Part shown: piece after piece, positions 40,877 through 54,000 of the stretch
How positions within the stretch are numbered: position 1 is the stretch's first letter
How the letters are laid out: each line of letters starts with the position of its first letter
Position numbers and translations under genes: made by a program
Notes under the pieces: generated by a model
The model's input: only the letters and a program-made list of their open reading frames with translations
What the model was told of the DNA's origin: nothing
Databases searched by the model: none
Origin: Helianthus annuus
Taxonomy: Eukaryota; Streptophyta; Magnoliopsida; Asterales; Asteraceae
Assembly (NCBI RefSeq): GCF_002127325.2
Contig: NC_035437.2
Span: forward strand, 166,686,263 to 166,750,262
DNA: 64,000 bases
Reading direction: 5' to 3'

Positions 40877-42996
40877 TTATAATATACGAGAAGGGTATTT
40901 TAAGATTAAAAATAAGTTTTTTTTTTCCTTTTAATTTATAAATATATCTAATGAGGGTAAATTGATCTTTTATATAATAATTATATTTTAGCCCTTATCT
41001 TATTACACGTAAATCCTTGAGTTTTAACATAATTATGGGTAATTAGTTACACTTTTCTTCCTCCACAACAAACTTAATTCTTTTATGTATTCTTCTCATA
41101 TCTTATAAACTATAATGTTTAAAAAAACCACAAGTATCGTGAAGACCTAATCATTTTTGTTAACATTTCAATAGCTGTCTTGGTTAGTATTGATGTGTGG
41201 ATTAAAAGATACAAGTAGAAGATGCCTTAGTGTACAATTGACTAAAGCCCAACGTACTTAGTCATTATCACAGAATGTTTAATAGCTACAGAATGTCAAG
41301 TAATATCGTAAATTTAATCCTCTTATCTAGATTACACTTTAATCTCTCATCTTTAACAAAATTATAGATAATTAGTTAGTAGTTATACTTTATCCTCTTA
41401 TAAAAAACTAACCTTCCCTGATTTTTAAACGGTTATAACTTTTTGGTACGCTAATATTTTTTTTTTAAATTACACCATATAAATGAGTATTTTATTCTCT
41501 TTACTTTGAATATAGTATTGCTATATTTTTTAATTAAAAAAGTTGATATGTTACGTGATTAATAATGTCTAAGGGTGAGTAATAACTGAATCGTTAACCG
41601 AAATCAACCAAAACCGAATTAAGTGAAAACTAATTAACCAAAACTCGAATTAACCAAAAACGGTTATCGATTTTTTGTACCCTCATTTAACCAAAATTAA
41701 CTAAACCGAACCATTCATATTTCATATATTTCTAGCTTTTATACCTTCACTTCATGTATTTCATATTTTTACCCCCATTTTATGTATTTATACCTCCATT
41801 TCGTGTACCTATACATCCATTTCATGTATTTATACCTAAATTTTATGTATTTCTAATCAAAAGTTTTAGCCAAAGTTTGATTTTGGCTATTAACCGAAAT
41901 TAAATGAATCAAATAAAAAATCGTCAATCTAACTGAATAAACCAAACCGATTAACTAAAAACGGATTGGTTAATAAAATAGACTAATCGATGACCTTGAT
42001 TTCAGTTGAGGATAATAATCTAACCAACCGAACAATGCACACCGTGGCAATGTCTATGTTTCACGTTGCATCGCGCGCACACCTATCAGTTATTTAACAA
42101 AACTGATTATCGGTGAGCAATAACTAAATTGTTAACCTAAACCAAACCAAACCAAACCGAAAATAGACGAAACTGAACTGAAATCAACCTAAAACTGAAT
42201 TAACTAAAAACCGAATCAACCAAAAAACGGTTATCAATTTTTTTGTACTCTCGTTTAACCAAAATTAGCTGAACCGAACCGAATCATTCATATTTCCAAA
42301 TATTTTCTAGCTTTTATACCTCCAGTTCATATATTTCATATTTTATATCTCCATTTCATATATTTATACTTTTATTTCATGTATTTATATCTTAATTTCA
42401 TATATTTATAAGCAAAAGTTTTAGCCCAAGTTTGGTTTTTGCTATTAACTGAAATTAAATAAACCAAACCAAAAATCGTCAATATAACCGAATAAGCCAA
42501 AAAATGATTGGTAAATAATATAGACTAACCGATTACTTTGGTTTCGGCTTCGGTTGAGGATAATAACCGAACCGACCTAGCCATACACAACATAATGAAA
42601 TGAATTACCCGATTACTTTGATTTTGATGTATAACTATCACAATGATGCTACAGTAAATATCATATGAATAAGAAAACTACCAAAACCGAATATCGCAAT
42701 GCGACTTGTCGCTCCTGCCGCATTGCGCGGGCATCCTGCTAGTAGTGTTAGAACGACATATTGTAATAGTTGACCAATGATTCGTGAACCTCGCGTAACA
42801 TTCTAGATTAATATAACCGAATAAATCGAAGTGATTAACTGAAAACCGATCGGTAAATAATATAGACTAACCGATGACTTTGGTTTCGGCTTCGGTTGAG
42901 GATAATAACCTAACCGACGGAATCATACACAACACAATGAAATGAATTACCCGATTACTTCGCTTTTGATGTATATCTATCACAATGATGCTACGG
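40877..42996. other. Repeat region with duplicated AACCGAAT-rich block and a Helitron-like tail
   Basis: Blocks at about 41574-42010 and 42112-42570 are diverged direct copies (AATAACTGAATCGTTAACC, then CCAAAAACGGTTATC, then TTCATGTATTTATACC). A partial third copy is at 42805-42920. A hairpin at 42716-42733 followed by CTAG at 42739-42742 and T is a Helitron-like 3' end. No gene. Confidence 0.55.
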
Positions 42997-44020
42997 TAAT
43001 GTATTGACAAAAATGTATTTACATGTGTCCCTAATCCTAATAGTGCCAAAAGTTGGCTAGGAGGGACTATTTTTGCCAAAATTGAAAACTATGAATGTGG
43101 AGGGATTAAAAGTGTCAACATGCTTAAACTATGCCTCTGAGTGACCCTTACGGTGTTCGTATTCTCAAACGAGCCACTTGTTGGACGAACGATACCGTTT
43201 GTAATTTTAATTGGAAGTTTGTTAATTAAAGGGTTAAAAGCGTCAACATGTTAACTTACCTCTGAGTGACCTTTTAACGAACCGGGAGCCTTACGATGTT
43301 CGGTTATACTCCCGGGTATGCCTAAAATTGGTCTTGAGGGGTTAAAAGTGCAAATTATGAAAGTTATATTGAGTTTTAGAGCATAAGGACTAAAACTGCC
43401 AACTTTGGGAACTTATTTGAGGCCGCGGAGGGGCGCGAAGGGCTAAGGCTTTTCCGTTGCGGGTAGCCATACCTTCACTAGTTCAAAATTTTTGCTTGTT
43501 CACCACTCAAAGCTCCTATACACCTCACAAACGGAAATATGGACTTGTTTCTTGTTTAGGACACGTTAGGGGCACTTGTAATCATCTCATGAAGCCTCAT
43601 AACACTTGGAATCATCCTAGAAATCCTCCAAACACTATAAATAGGTGCATGTTTCATTTTGAACTTGCACCTATTCTTGAAATCATTCTATACTTCTCCT
43701 CTTGAGGTTCCTGAGCAATTGGGAGCTTCCGCTTGAGTTTTAATCACTTCCTTGGATCACTTGTAAGTGTTCCTTTCATTGTTTATTCGTTTATTAGGCT
43801 TTTAAAGCCGAAAGTCAATCATTTTCGATAAACGCTTTGACTTTCGGTTTAGACCTTAATGGTTTAGCCATTGTTCGCAACGAACATGGCTACGTGATCG
43901 TAATTAGGTAGGTGTTAATCCCTCAAAAGGGCACCTCCTAAGAATCAGGTTTGCTTGGTCAATTGACGAGTCAACATATTAATATTTTAAAAAGTCAACG
44001 GGGAAAATTTTGATTAGTCA
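42997..44020 (+). repeat. LTR fragment, same family as 58691-64000
   Basis: Shares with the 58.7-kb LTR the GTCAACATG-TTAACTTACCTCTGAG blocks, the TATA region AACACTATAAATAGG (TATAAATA 43636-43643), and the block AACATGGCTACGTGATCG with GGTAGGTGTTAA. No coding internal region attached. Boundaries are approximate. Confidence 0.7.
43805..43850 (+). promoter_or_regulatory. Conserved LTR hairpin downstream of TATA
   Basis: AAGCCGAAAGTCAA (43805-43818) pairs with TTGACTTTCGGTTT (43837-43850), one G-U pair, loop of 18 nt containing TTTTCGATAAACGCT. The counterpart in the 63.7-kb LTR is 63730-63774, with the same loop core and altered stem. Confidence 0.6.
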
Positions 44021-44591
44021 AGGACTGATTCGCGACTGCTTAGGGGCGGTGGTGGCAATGGCGGAGTTGAAGTGAAAGGTGTTGGTGGTTGTTATGGCAT
44101 TGACCGTGGTGATGGTCGGGGCTTCGACGATCTGCAGAACAAAGTTTCGTCAAGATTTTGTTAATTGATTTGGTGTAAAAGGTCGGTTGTGTTGTTTATT
44201 TATATGAAATTTGATTATTAACAAGGTTAGATTGAGTTTTATTCGGTTTCACAAGATTAGGTGATATGGTTCAATTATAAATGATTTGGCTGGTAATTTC
44301 GAGTGCATATGGTTCACCTTAGAGGCTAGGTTCATGGTGCAGATTTTGGTAACACAATCAAGATTTGGAAGGTTATTGATCATCCAAAAAAATCACTGTT
44401 AGGCGCAAATTCTGCATTTAAGTTTGAAAATTGCTACAAATAGCCCCTCTAGATATGTAAGGTTTTTAATTTTGGTAGCTAATTATCATACACACCATTT
44501 TCTTTTCAGAAATAGCAATAATGGTCCCCCTGTAGTTTTATATATGTTTGTTAAATTTTATAATTTAAATCTTATAGTCTTGAGGTCTTTA

Positions 44592-44639
<48 letters not shown>

Positions 44640-44750
44640 TAAAAACAAATCGAACTTTTATTTAACTAAATAATAAAAAAAAATACGGTTCGGATCCAAT
44701 TTACAAAACCAGTAAGATTTCTAGGATCCGTTTTTTTGGCGGATGTTACA
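44021..44750. other. Intergenic with AAT microsatellite
   Basis: 44591-44639 is an (AAT)n run of about 16 units, the source of a meaningless poly-Asn frame. 44041-44110 is GGTGG-rich. No gene seen. Confidence 0.6.
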
Positions 44751-46555
44751 ACCTCCTTCCCGTCATCACCATTACAAACATCTTCCCCCCACTCAACTCC
44801 TATCCCCTCTCCCCCCTACTCGGCCTTGGCCTTCTCACATTCGACAAAATCCTAAACAAACCACTCAATATGATCCATTGGCCTTTACGGCTACATGTTC
44901 TCCGTCTTCCATTGTGCCTTGATCCTTTACCGTTGCCAACAAATCCCCGGAGTGGCATCATGCCATGTCTGATGAGTTTCAAGCTTTACATAAGAACGAG
45001 ACATGGTCTTTAGTTCCTTTTGTCAACAACACTAATGTTATTGGTTGTAAGTGGGTGTACAGGTTAAAGAAAGATGCACAAGGCAATGTCACCCATCAGA
45101 AAGCATGCCTTGTTGCAAAGGGGTTTACGCAACAACTCGGTCTTGATTATCATGAGACATTTAGTCTGGTAATAAAGGCAACTACTCTTCGGGTTCTCTT
45201 GTCTCTTGCCGTGACAAGCAACTGACGTGCAAAATACTTTCTTACATGGGATTTAAAAGAAAATGTCTACATGAAACAACCACCTGGTTTTATTGATCCA
45301 CAAAAACCAAAATCATGTGTGCCTTCTTCACAAATCTCTCTATTGGCTCAAGCAAGCTCCTCGGGTCTGGTTTAATCGCTTATCAGGAGCTCTAGTTGAA
45401 CTTGGCTTTTATGGATAAAAAACTGGTCACTCACTGTTTATTGTTAACTATGGTGGCACTCTTGTTTATGTAGATGACATTATCATTACGGGCAACAATG
45501 ACTCTGCTATTAATGGCCTTGTTCATCGCCTCAGTTCCATATTTGCCATTAAAGACCTTGGAAAGCTTCATTAGTTTTTGGGAATTGAAGTGGTTCATCA
45601 CAAGAAAGACACCGTCCTATCACAACAAAAATATATTCTAGATGTCCTTCATCGTTTCGGCCTCTCTGCTTGCAAGCCGGTAAATACTCTAATGCGCACG
45701 TCCCAAGTGTTGACCATTCATCGTTTTGGCCCACTTCTCTCTGATTTGGTGAAATATCGTCAAGTCATTGGTGCCTTAGAGTATGCTACTCTATCTCGCT
45801 CGAATATTGCTTTTGTTGTTAACCGTGTATGTCAATTCATGCATGCTCCAACAGAAAATCATTGGTCGGCAGTTAAACGTATACTCTGGTACCTAAAGGG
45901 GACCGCATATTTGGGTCTCTTTATACGCCATTCTTCGGGTTCCGTCTTGCAAGCCTTTACAGATGTCAACTGGCAAAATGTAGTCACTTCACCGGTTCAT
46001 GCCTATTCTAACTCAGATTGGGCAAGTTGCCCAGTTGACCGTTATCCACAGGAGGGTTCGCCATATATCTTGGATCCAATCTCATCTCCTGGTTTTCCCG
46101 TAAACAACAAACTATTTCAAGATCTTCAACCGAGTATGAGTGCCCTTGCTAATACAACGGCATAATTAATCTGGTTACAGTCTCTCCTACATGAACTAGG
46201 TGTTTCAGTAAACACATCCCCTACACTTTGGTGTGACAATCTAGGGGTCCCTTATCTCTCAGCGAATCCTATATTTCATGTTCTAGACGTAGATTTTCAC
46301 TTTGTTCGTGAACAAGTGGCTCAAAGTCAATTAAATGTCCAGTTTATCTCTACAAGTGATCAGATTGCGGATGTTTTCACAAAGCCCTTACCATCTCTAT
46401 GGTTTCCTCGCCCTCAACTTGCAGGGGGATGTTAAACAAAAAGTTTGTCATGTTTATTATTGTTAAAGAGTTGAATGTGTAATATTTTAGTCTTTATATT
46501 TGCCTGATTGTAACCTCTCTATCCAGTCAATAAAATCGAACCCTTTGGTTTAACA
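44751..46555 (+). pseudogene. Broken Copia 3' half (RT, RNase H, short LTR)
   Basis: 44965-45225 encodes the start of RVT_2 (CKWVYRLKKDAQGNVTHQK, LVAKGFTQQLGLDYHETF). After a frameshift come LVYVDDIIITGNND (about 45470) and 45578-46165, with the middle and RNase H parts. The rest of RNase H ([20 protein letters not shown]) follows a TAA at 46163-46165. A purine tract GCAGGGGGA precedes a 126-bp LTR (46430-46555, TGTTAAAC to TTTAACA). Short LTRs of this size fit the Ale/Retrofit type of Copia. The 5' half and 5' LTR are missing, and there are several stops. Confidence 0.85.
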
Positions 46556-48095
46556 TGGATGTGCTTCATGGTTACATTTTGTCACATCCTTGTACTCATA
46601 TTTTGAGGTGGGACAACATTGGCTATACGTATATAAACGTTTATACGTTGTCTCATTAGCATATCATACATTTTAAAATTGTTTTGTACTTTATTCGTGA
46701 CATGGTTTTAGCACAAATACTTCGTGTCTCACATGTTTCTACAGTAGTCAGTTGGATGACATATCAACATTTGGCTTAGTTGTGCCTTGGCTTGCTTCTC
46801 TCCGGTGCAAGTTTCACGTCTCTACCACCGTTTAGCGTGCAAGGGGTGTTAGACTATTAGCGTCACAGTTGTCACTACTTTGTAACAATTAGGAGTGGCT
46901 AACTAACCTCTATTCCTTGTTTGAATAAACACATTACATGTACAAATTACAGAAAGTTTTAGACTTTTTTTCCCCTCTCAATATTAGATTTCACAAACAA
47001 TGTCTTTCAAAAATGAAGTTATGTTCCTATGTACAACATCTGATTGTACACTTAACAACATTTTCTTGACATAAAGCTATGTTTTAACGTACAAGAACAT
47101 TTTTCTGACATAAAGTTATGCTTAATACATACGAGTAAATACTTCAATTGTCATGTTTTATTATAAGAGTCACATGATGGATAAATCACTTCGATTCTTT
47201 AATGACATGGATTCAAATATGAAACAGAATTCATGTACATAACCAATAATCATTCTCGAAAGTATTTTTTGATGTACACAAACAACGATTTTCAGACAAA
47301 GTTATGTTAGTTGTGTTCATATGTACACAAACAACTATTTTCTAACTTCTGAGGTAACATATGTTACAATGTACACAAATGCTAGAAACCAATATAATCA
47401 AAGTCTCAACTAAAACCTCATTCAAAACCCGGTATTTGATAATGGAAAACTAACAAATTCCTCATTTTGAATCTAAAAAATCTACAGCCTATATCTCATG
47501 GTTAACAAAAATTACATTCCATAGCCTATTTTTCTATATTCTATACTCTATATTCTATTTTCTATTCTATTCCTAGTTTTATATACAACAAACTGTGGTA
47601 TAATACAATGATGAATAAACGAATATGGCTAAGCTAGTTGGGTTAGAAACATCTGTACATGGTTATGCAATATGCTGTCCTGGCTCGACCCCACGAGCCG
47701 CCATTTGAATCCTGAACTTATGGCCAGATGGGGCCGTGTGATCTCCGAGAACACAGACACCAATGATCATCCATGGTTTCATGAAGACTGTATTTACAAT
47801 CCTTCACATAATCTTCAATGGTGGACAGATCTTCTTCACTGTGCCCAGCATATATGTATTTACAGCTGTTTGCAGGATTTTTGCAAGCCTCTTATGAAGA
47901 GCCCATAAAATCTTCATTGACCAGACTATTTGACTTTTTTCATCATTACTTACATTTGGGTCCCTGGTCTGGTTGGCAGCAGGCTTGTGAATTCTTCATT
48001 GACCAAGACAGGTTTGACTTTCGCATGATCTTATGAAGAACACGTAGAAATCCATATTTAAGGATTTTTTTTAATATAATATGAGTGTTGTTTGT
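46556..48095. other. Intergenic and formin 3' flank
   Basis: 46.6-47.6 kb is AT-rich with several TGTACACAAAC-like repeats and no gene. The last few hundred bases before 48096 probably hold the formin 3' UTR (minus strand). The 78-codon frame at 47672-47908 has no recognisable domain. Confidence 0.4.
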
Positions 48096-51000
48096 TTACT
48101 TTCCGGCTTTTGCTTTCTCCATCTCAGCCTCCTTTTCGGCTTTCTTTCTTTCGAGTTCAGCCTGTTTAAGGTTCTCCTCATGGCATTTTAGAAATAGCCT
48201 CACAAAGTTGCAAAGGGTTTGAGTAGCTGCCCAAAAATAGGCAGACGTAATAAATCAATAACTGTTTGGATTAACGGTGGCAAACGGGCTGGGTCAAGCC
48301 GGTTGGGTAACAAGTCAAAACAAGTTTGTACCAAGATGGGTACTTTTTGGTAGAGCTGCAAGTGAGCCGAATTGTTCGCGTTTGTTTGTTAAGAAAATGA
48401 ACGTGTCCGTGTTCGTGTGTTAATTTTAGGCAACAAACGAAAATGAACGTTGATGAACACAAATGAACACAAACTAATGTTCATGAACACAAATGGAAAC
48501 AAACGAACACCAACAAGTGTTCATGGACAAAATATATAATACACTGACACTTATTAGATATTTTATTTGTCGGAATTTTGAAGTATTTAAATAAAATATA
48601 AAAACTAAAACCACTAATGAACTATCGAACATAAACGAACACGTTACCAAATGTTCACGAACATAAATGAACGAGCGTGGCCGTTGTTCATGTTCGTTCG
48701 TTTGACTAAACGATCAAACGAACGGAATTTCTTGTTCGTGTTCGTTTGTTTAATAAACGAACGAACACAAACGAACTTCCCGCCGGACGGTTCACGAACT
48801 GTTCGCTGAACGTTTGGTTCGATTACAGCCCTACTTTTTGGTCCAGGTTGTGTTGACATGAAATTTTTTTTTCTGAATTCTTTAGTTTTTCTGCAACTAA
48901 CTATTGTGCTAAATATGATTACAAAACTTATATAATTTCAATAACAATCCAAGCTGGAGGTTCTATGCATAAAAAGTACACTTTGGCCCATTTCCTTATA
49001 AGCTAAGTGTTTTTATTTTTCTCTTTTGACCCGTTGGAGATAAAATAAGTCATGAATCGACTCATTCATAAGTAAATGGGTCGACACTGTCACATCTAAC
49101 TTTGGTTTCACTCTAAATAGTTGCATGAAAGTTACCTTGTTCGAAAGGGCAACGGGCAGGGTCTTCACCAAAATATAGGGCCAACCCATCAGCACTTTTA
49201 CCCTGTAACAGAAACAATTAAATGAAATAATCCAAATAGCAACTTTCTTACAATAAATGGCAAATCATACATATAGGAGCTCGATTTCATTCGTTTTCTG
49301 TTTTAGGGAACACGATTACAAAAGCAACATTTAAGAGCCTATTTTATAATCTTATAAAAGAACGAGGGCCTGGTTACACGTTAAGAGTTAAGCTTATTGA
49401 AAGTATGTTCCCTAAAATGGAAATGAAATAGAAATCGACTATTAAGTATGTTCCTTTAAGGTCCAGTTTGTCCTAGAATAACAGAAAAATTTATTGAGAT
49501 TTACCACAACGGTATAGAAATTTGTAACATTTGTAACTTCTGCCTCAGCATAGCCGATGAACTCTTGCAATGTCTGACAATGCCAGAAATACTTAATCAG
49601 TGTTCTAAACATTAGTAATCTTCAATAACATTAGTTTTAATAAAAAAACTCAAAGCTTGAACTACATTAAATTTTTAAATTTCTAAAATAAACTAAGAAC
49701 ACTGTATTGAACATGAGTGTTCTAAATATTAGTTTTAATAAAACAATAACTTTTATAAATAGTGTAAAAGTAGAGAACAATGTAAAGTTTTATTTACGTG
49801 CAGTACGAAAGTTCACGCTAAAACACATCTCACGAGAAACTCCATAGGATGTTTACCTACCTTATGAAAACCTGCGGATACAGGACCATCATTTGCGCAT
49901 GCTTCTAGTTCATTCCGGACTTTTTTCAGTCCACTGCTAAGAGAAAGCATTTCTTCTGCTAAAGCTTTCAGTTGTATCTGCAAGTTAAAGCATTAATAAG
50001 TAATATACTAAAGCTTTTAATAATAAATCTTCGCGAAAAAAGATTAACATAAACCTTTGTTGCAGCTTCGAGGCTAACAAGATCGTCTGGGAAATCTAAA
50101 AGAGTTGGTGATTTCGTAGCAAGAAGCTGTACCATGAAAAAAAGTGAAACCATGTTAACGCTTTTCGAGAGTGTGGACTAGGGATGAGATTTTCTTCCCA
50201 TATACCCCATACCGGTACCCTATCGATTTTAGGTATTCAGTACATGTACTGTATCGGTACCCAGTTTTATTGATTTCGGTATTAAGTACTTTTGTATCCG
50301 TACGGGTAAAAAATGGTACTGGTACCGAATTTTATGTACAACTTTAAGAGTATAATTTTTTATATCATGTCTTATTTTGTATTATGGTATTTATGATACT
50401 CGTATCGATTTTTACCTATTTGGTACCATACTGAAATGCCCGTACAGATACGTGTACCCGCACAGTACCAATATATTCGATACGGTATTCGGTACCCAGT
50501 TTTGTTCAAATTCGGTACTGGCACCGGTACAGGTATGGGTACTGTACCGATCTCATCCCTAGTGTGGACAGTAGAATATTGATTTAGTAGTAATCAAATC
50601 TAGAAAATGTTAAAGAGTGTAAGGGCTTGTTCTACCTTGCAGAGATAATGCATTAAGGTCATCCGGCTGTTTGATGCGCGTGTATCTGTCAATTTCAAAA
50701 GACTATCCAGCTTGAAACCAACTGCCGAACCTGCAATCGTTGGATAGCATGAAGAAACTTATAAATAAAAATATATGATCTCTATCTTAATGAAGGTATT
50801 ACCTCTAGCAGTTCCTTGATTTAATGTATTCCCTAAATATAAGATTCTCTTCATAACTTCCTTCAATTTGACAGACTTCCGGACCTAATAAACAAATAAC
50901 AGAATTAAATCAGGTACCTAAAAACAAAAACAAAAAAACAGGAGTATAGTGTTTATAATAACGGACCACCTCGTCACAAGCAGAGTGTACGAGGTTTAAA

Positions 51001-54000
51001 CTCTTCTTAAAATCTGCAAGCTGAAAGAAAAGTCAAAATGAGATAATAAAATATACAAAGATCAGAACATATAAGAAGTTAAGAACTAGCAGGCATTCAA
51101 CCCATGATCACAAACCTGAGAATTAAATTGAATTTTGAACAAAAATATATTTAGTTTTGTCTCCATACGTGGCACCTTCATTAGCTCCAGAAAAAACTGC
51201 AATATAGTTCAAATCTTGAGTTTAGTTATTGCATCCATGTAGTTAGAAATAACTAAATAAGTTGTTCATATATGGATAATTATTAAAAGAATAAACTATT
51301 ATGATCTTGATACTCACATGCTCACACTTGCCCAATTTCTCTATGTCACCTTTAAAATTCTGAACAGTCACAATGCAGAAAATCAATACTTATATGAAAG
51401 AATCAAGAAAGGTTCATATCTAGAATTATAATATCGAGTAAATACGTCTAAAAAGTTGTGGTTTCACCTTGAGTTGATCCATCTCTTCTTTTGTAGGACA
51501 AAATTTGAGAATATTTTCTACTTGATCAACATCTAAAAGTGTCTCATCCATAGCTAAAGCTGCTTCCTGCAGATGGCAGAGAAAGTTGTTATCATTAATC
51601 CTCGTAGAAGTTCAAGAAACTATAAACATATATATAAAAATTCCTAATATACGTATCAAGACGTGTTACAACATGATATCCGCACGTACCACGATTTCAG
51701 GCAGCGGCATTTTAACCTTTGTAAGCATGATTTCCGTGTTATTGGCCCTCCTCAGATCAATCTAGAATCAAGAACACAATCGGAAAAAAAAGGTAATTAC
51801 TGAATTCAAAATTAATGAGCTACTTCTATCATAGAGTATAAAAAAAAGTAAAAGGAAATTTAAAGGATGAGTACTCAATTTACATTGCATTACCAATTGG
51901 ATTTTTTCCGGTTTTGAACTAGCAGCTTTTTTATCTGCTGCTTTAGGAGCAGCTTTTTTCGGCGGTGCGTTGGAGAAAAGCGTCTCAAGTTCTGATACGT
52001 CAACATCTGGCGGACTAGAATTCAATAGCATAACATCAGCAGTTAGAAGAAATGATATATATATAGGAAAAGTGTAAAATACAATACGGCTTAACGTACA
52101 TCACGTACGACAACGTGCGTGATTATGTGTATAACGTGCGTGATTAATGTTTTCATCATGCGTGATTAATGTTTTCCAACATGCGTGATTTGGGTTTTTT
52201 AGTTTATAACGTGCGTGATTTTCAAATGGACGTGCGTAATTATCTGTCGTACGTGATTGTACGTTAAGCCGTATTGTACGTTAACTGGCCTCTATATATA
52301 TATACATGCATTCATATAAATATATATTGCACTCTACACACGACGAATGATGGCTACCTTTGTCTTTGCAGTTCCTCCCACAAGCTTCCTTGCAGAGCCC
52401 TGGTTACCTTGTTCCAGTGCAATGGCTTTAAGTTAGATCTTTTCACTGCGGCACCACGTCCACGCCCTCTACCTGGGCCACCACCTAGTCGACCAGGTGG
52501 AGGTGGAGGACCACCTGGAGGTCCAGGTGCACCAGGTGGTGGTGGAGGTCCGGGAGCTCCCGGTGGTGGTGGAGGTCCGGGTGGTCCTCGTGCTCCTCCA
52601 GGCGGCGGGGGAGGTGGAGGTGCTCCTCCAGGCAGTGGGGGAGGTGGAGGTGCTCCTCCCGGCGGTGGGGGAGGTGGAGGTGCTCCTCCCGGCGGTGGGG
52701 GAGGTGGAGGTGCTCCTCCAGGCAGTGGGGGAGGTGGAGGTGCTCCTCCAGGCGGTGGAGGCGGCGGAGGTGGTGCTCCAGGCATCGGTGGTGGAGGTGG
52801 AACTCCAGGCGGTGGGGGAGGTGCAGGTGGTCCATACATTGGCGGAGGCGGTGGAGGTGGTGCTCCAGGCATCGGTGGTGGAGGTGGTGGTCCAGGAATC
52901 GATGGAGGAGGTGGAGGTGGCTCTCCGCCAGGCAATGGGGGAGGAGGTGGAGGAGGCGGTGCCTTAGAGATTGAGGGTGGGGTAGGTGGAGGGGGGGATT
53001 CATGCATTGGTGGGGGTGGTGGTGGAGGAGGAGGAGGTGGTGGAGTTGGAGCACCTTGCATAGGAAGTGTGGGTGTTATAGATGGAGCAGGGGCTTCATA
53101 CACTGGCGGCGGCGGTGGTGGTGGTGGAGGTGGAGGTGGGAGAGAAGGAGACGGGGCTACATGCACTGGAGGTGGAGGTGGAGGTGGAGATGCAGGTTTA
53201 CACACAGGTTGAGGAGCTTTTGATTCAGGTGGTGCAGGTGGCGGTGAAGCTTGTTTACTTTGTTGTTGTGGCACAGATGGAATAGGTGGAACTTCCAAAC
53301 CATCTTGTACAGGTTTTTTAATTGTAGACACATCGCCAAGTGATTGGGTCGCAGGAGGCAGAACTGGAGGTGGAGCTGGTGTTTCCACCTTGTTATTCTC
53401 TACTGGTGGTGGTTGTGGAGGTGGTGCAGGGACCTTAATAGATTTAATTCCAAATTTCTTTAGAGCCGCATCATAAGTTTTTGGCACTCGTTTCAAATCT
53501 AAAGATGGCGGACAAGAAGCTCGTTTCTTTGATCCCTTTTTATTCTCTAATAACTGAGAATTCTTCATTAGTGGTGGTGCACTCCAATGTCTTGATTTCT
53601 TATATAACCGTTTATCAAAAAGAGTCCACCGTGACATATCATATGGTTTTTCCTTTCTTCCACTTGTTAGGCTTTCTTTTTTTAAACTATTCGCCTTTTC
53701 CATATCTTCTTTCAACTTTTTCATCATCCATTCATGTACGAAACTCTCAAATTTCGCTTCAAGGGAATCCACCTTATCCTTCAAATCAACGTCGTTCGCT
53801 ATTGCAGGCTTCAAATTAACATCTTTGACTACTGTATTCTTTAGGTCAACTTCATTGACTATTGTATTCTTCAAGTCAACGTCTTTGACACTTTTGTTAT
53901 TCAAGTCAGCGTTTTCAACCAACTGGAAACTCGGATCATCCTTAACATGACGATTGTTATTTGCGTCATATGATATATGATCTTGTGATGAATGTGGTTC

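Noticed and set aside
44424..44642. Poly-asparagine protein
   Set aside because: Translation of an AAT microsatellite.
47672..48036. Two overlapping open frames downstream of the formin
   Set aside because: No recognisable domain, and they lie where formin 3' UTR is expected on the other strand.
52274..53212. 312-codon glycine-rich open frame on the plus strand
   Set aside because: It is the complement of the proline-rich FH1 exon of the formin; CCN/GGN repeats keep several frames open on both strands.
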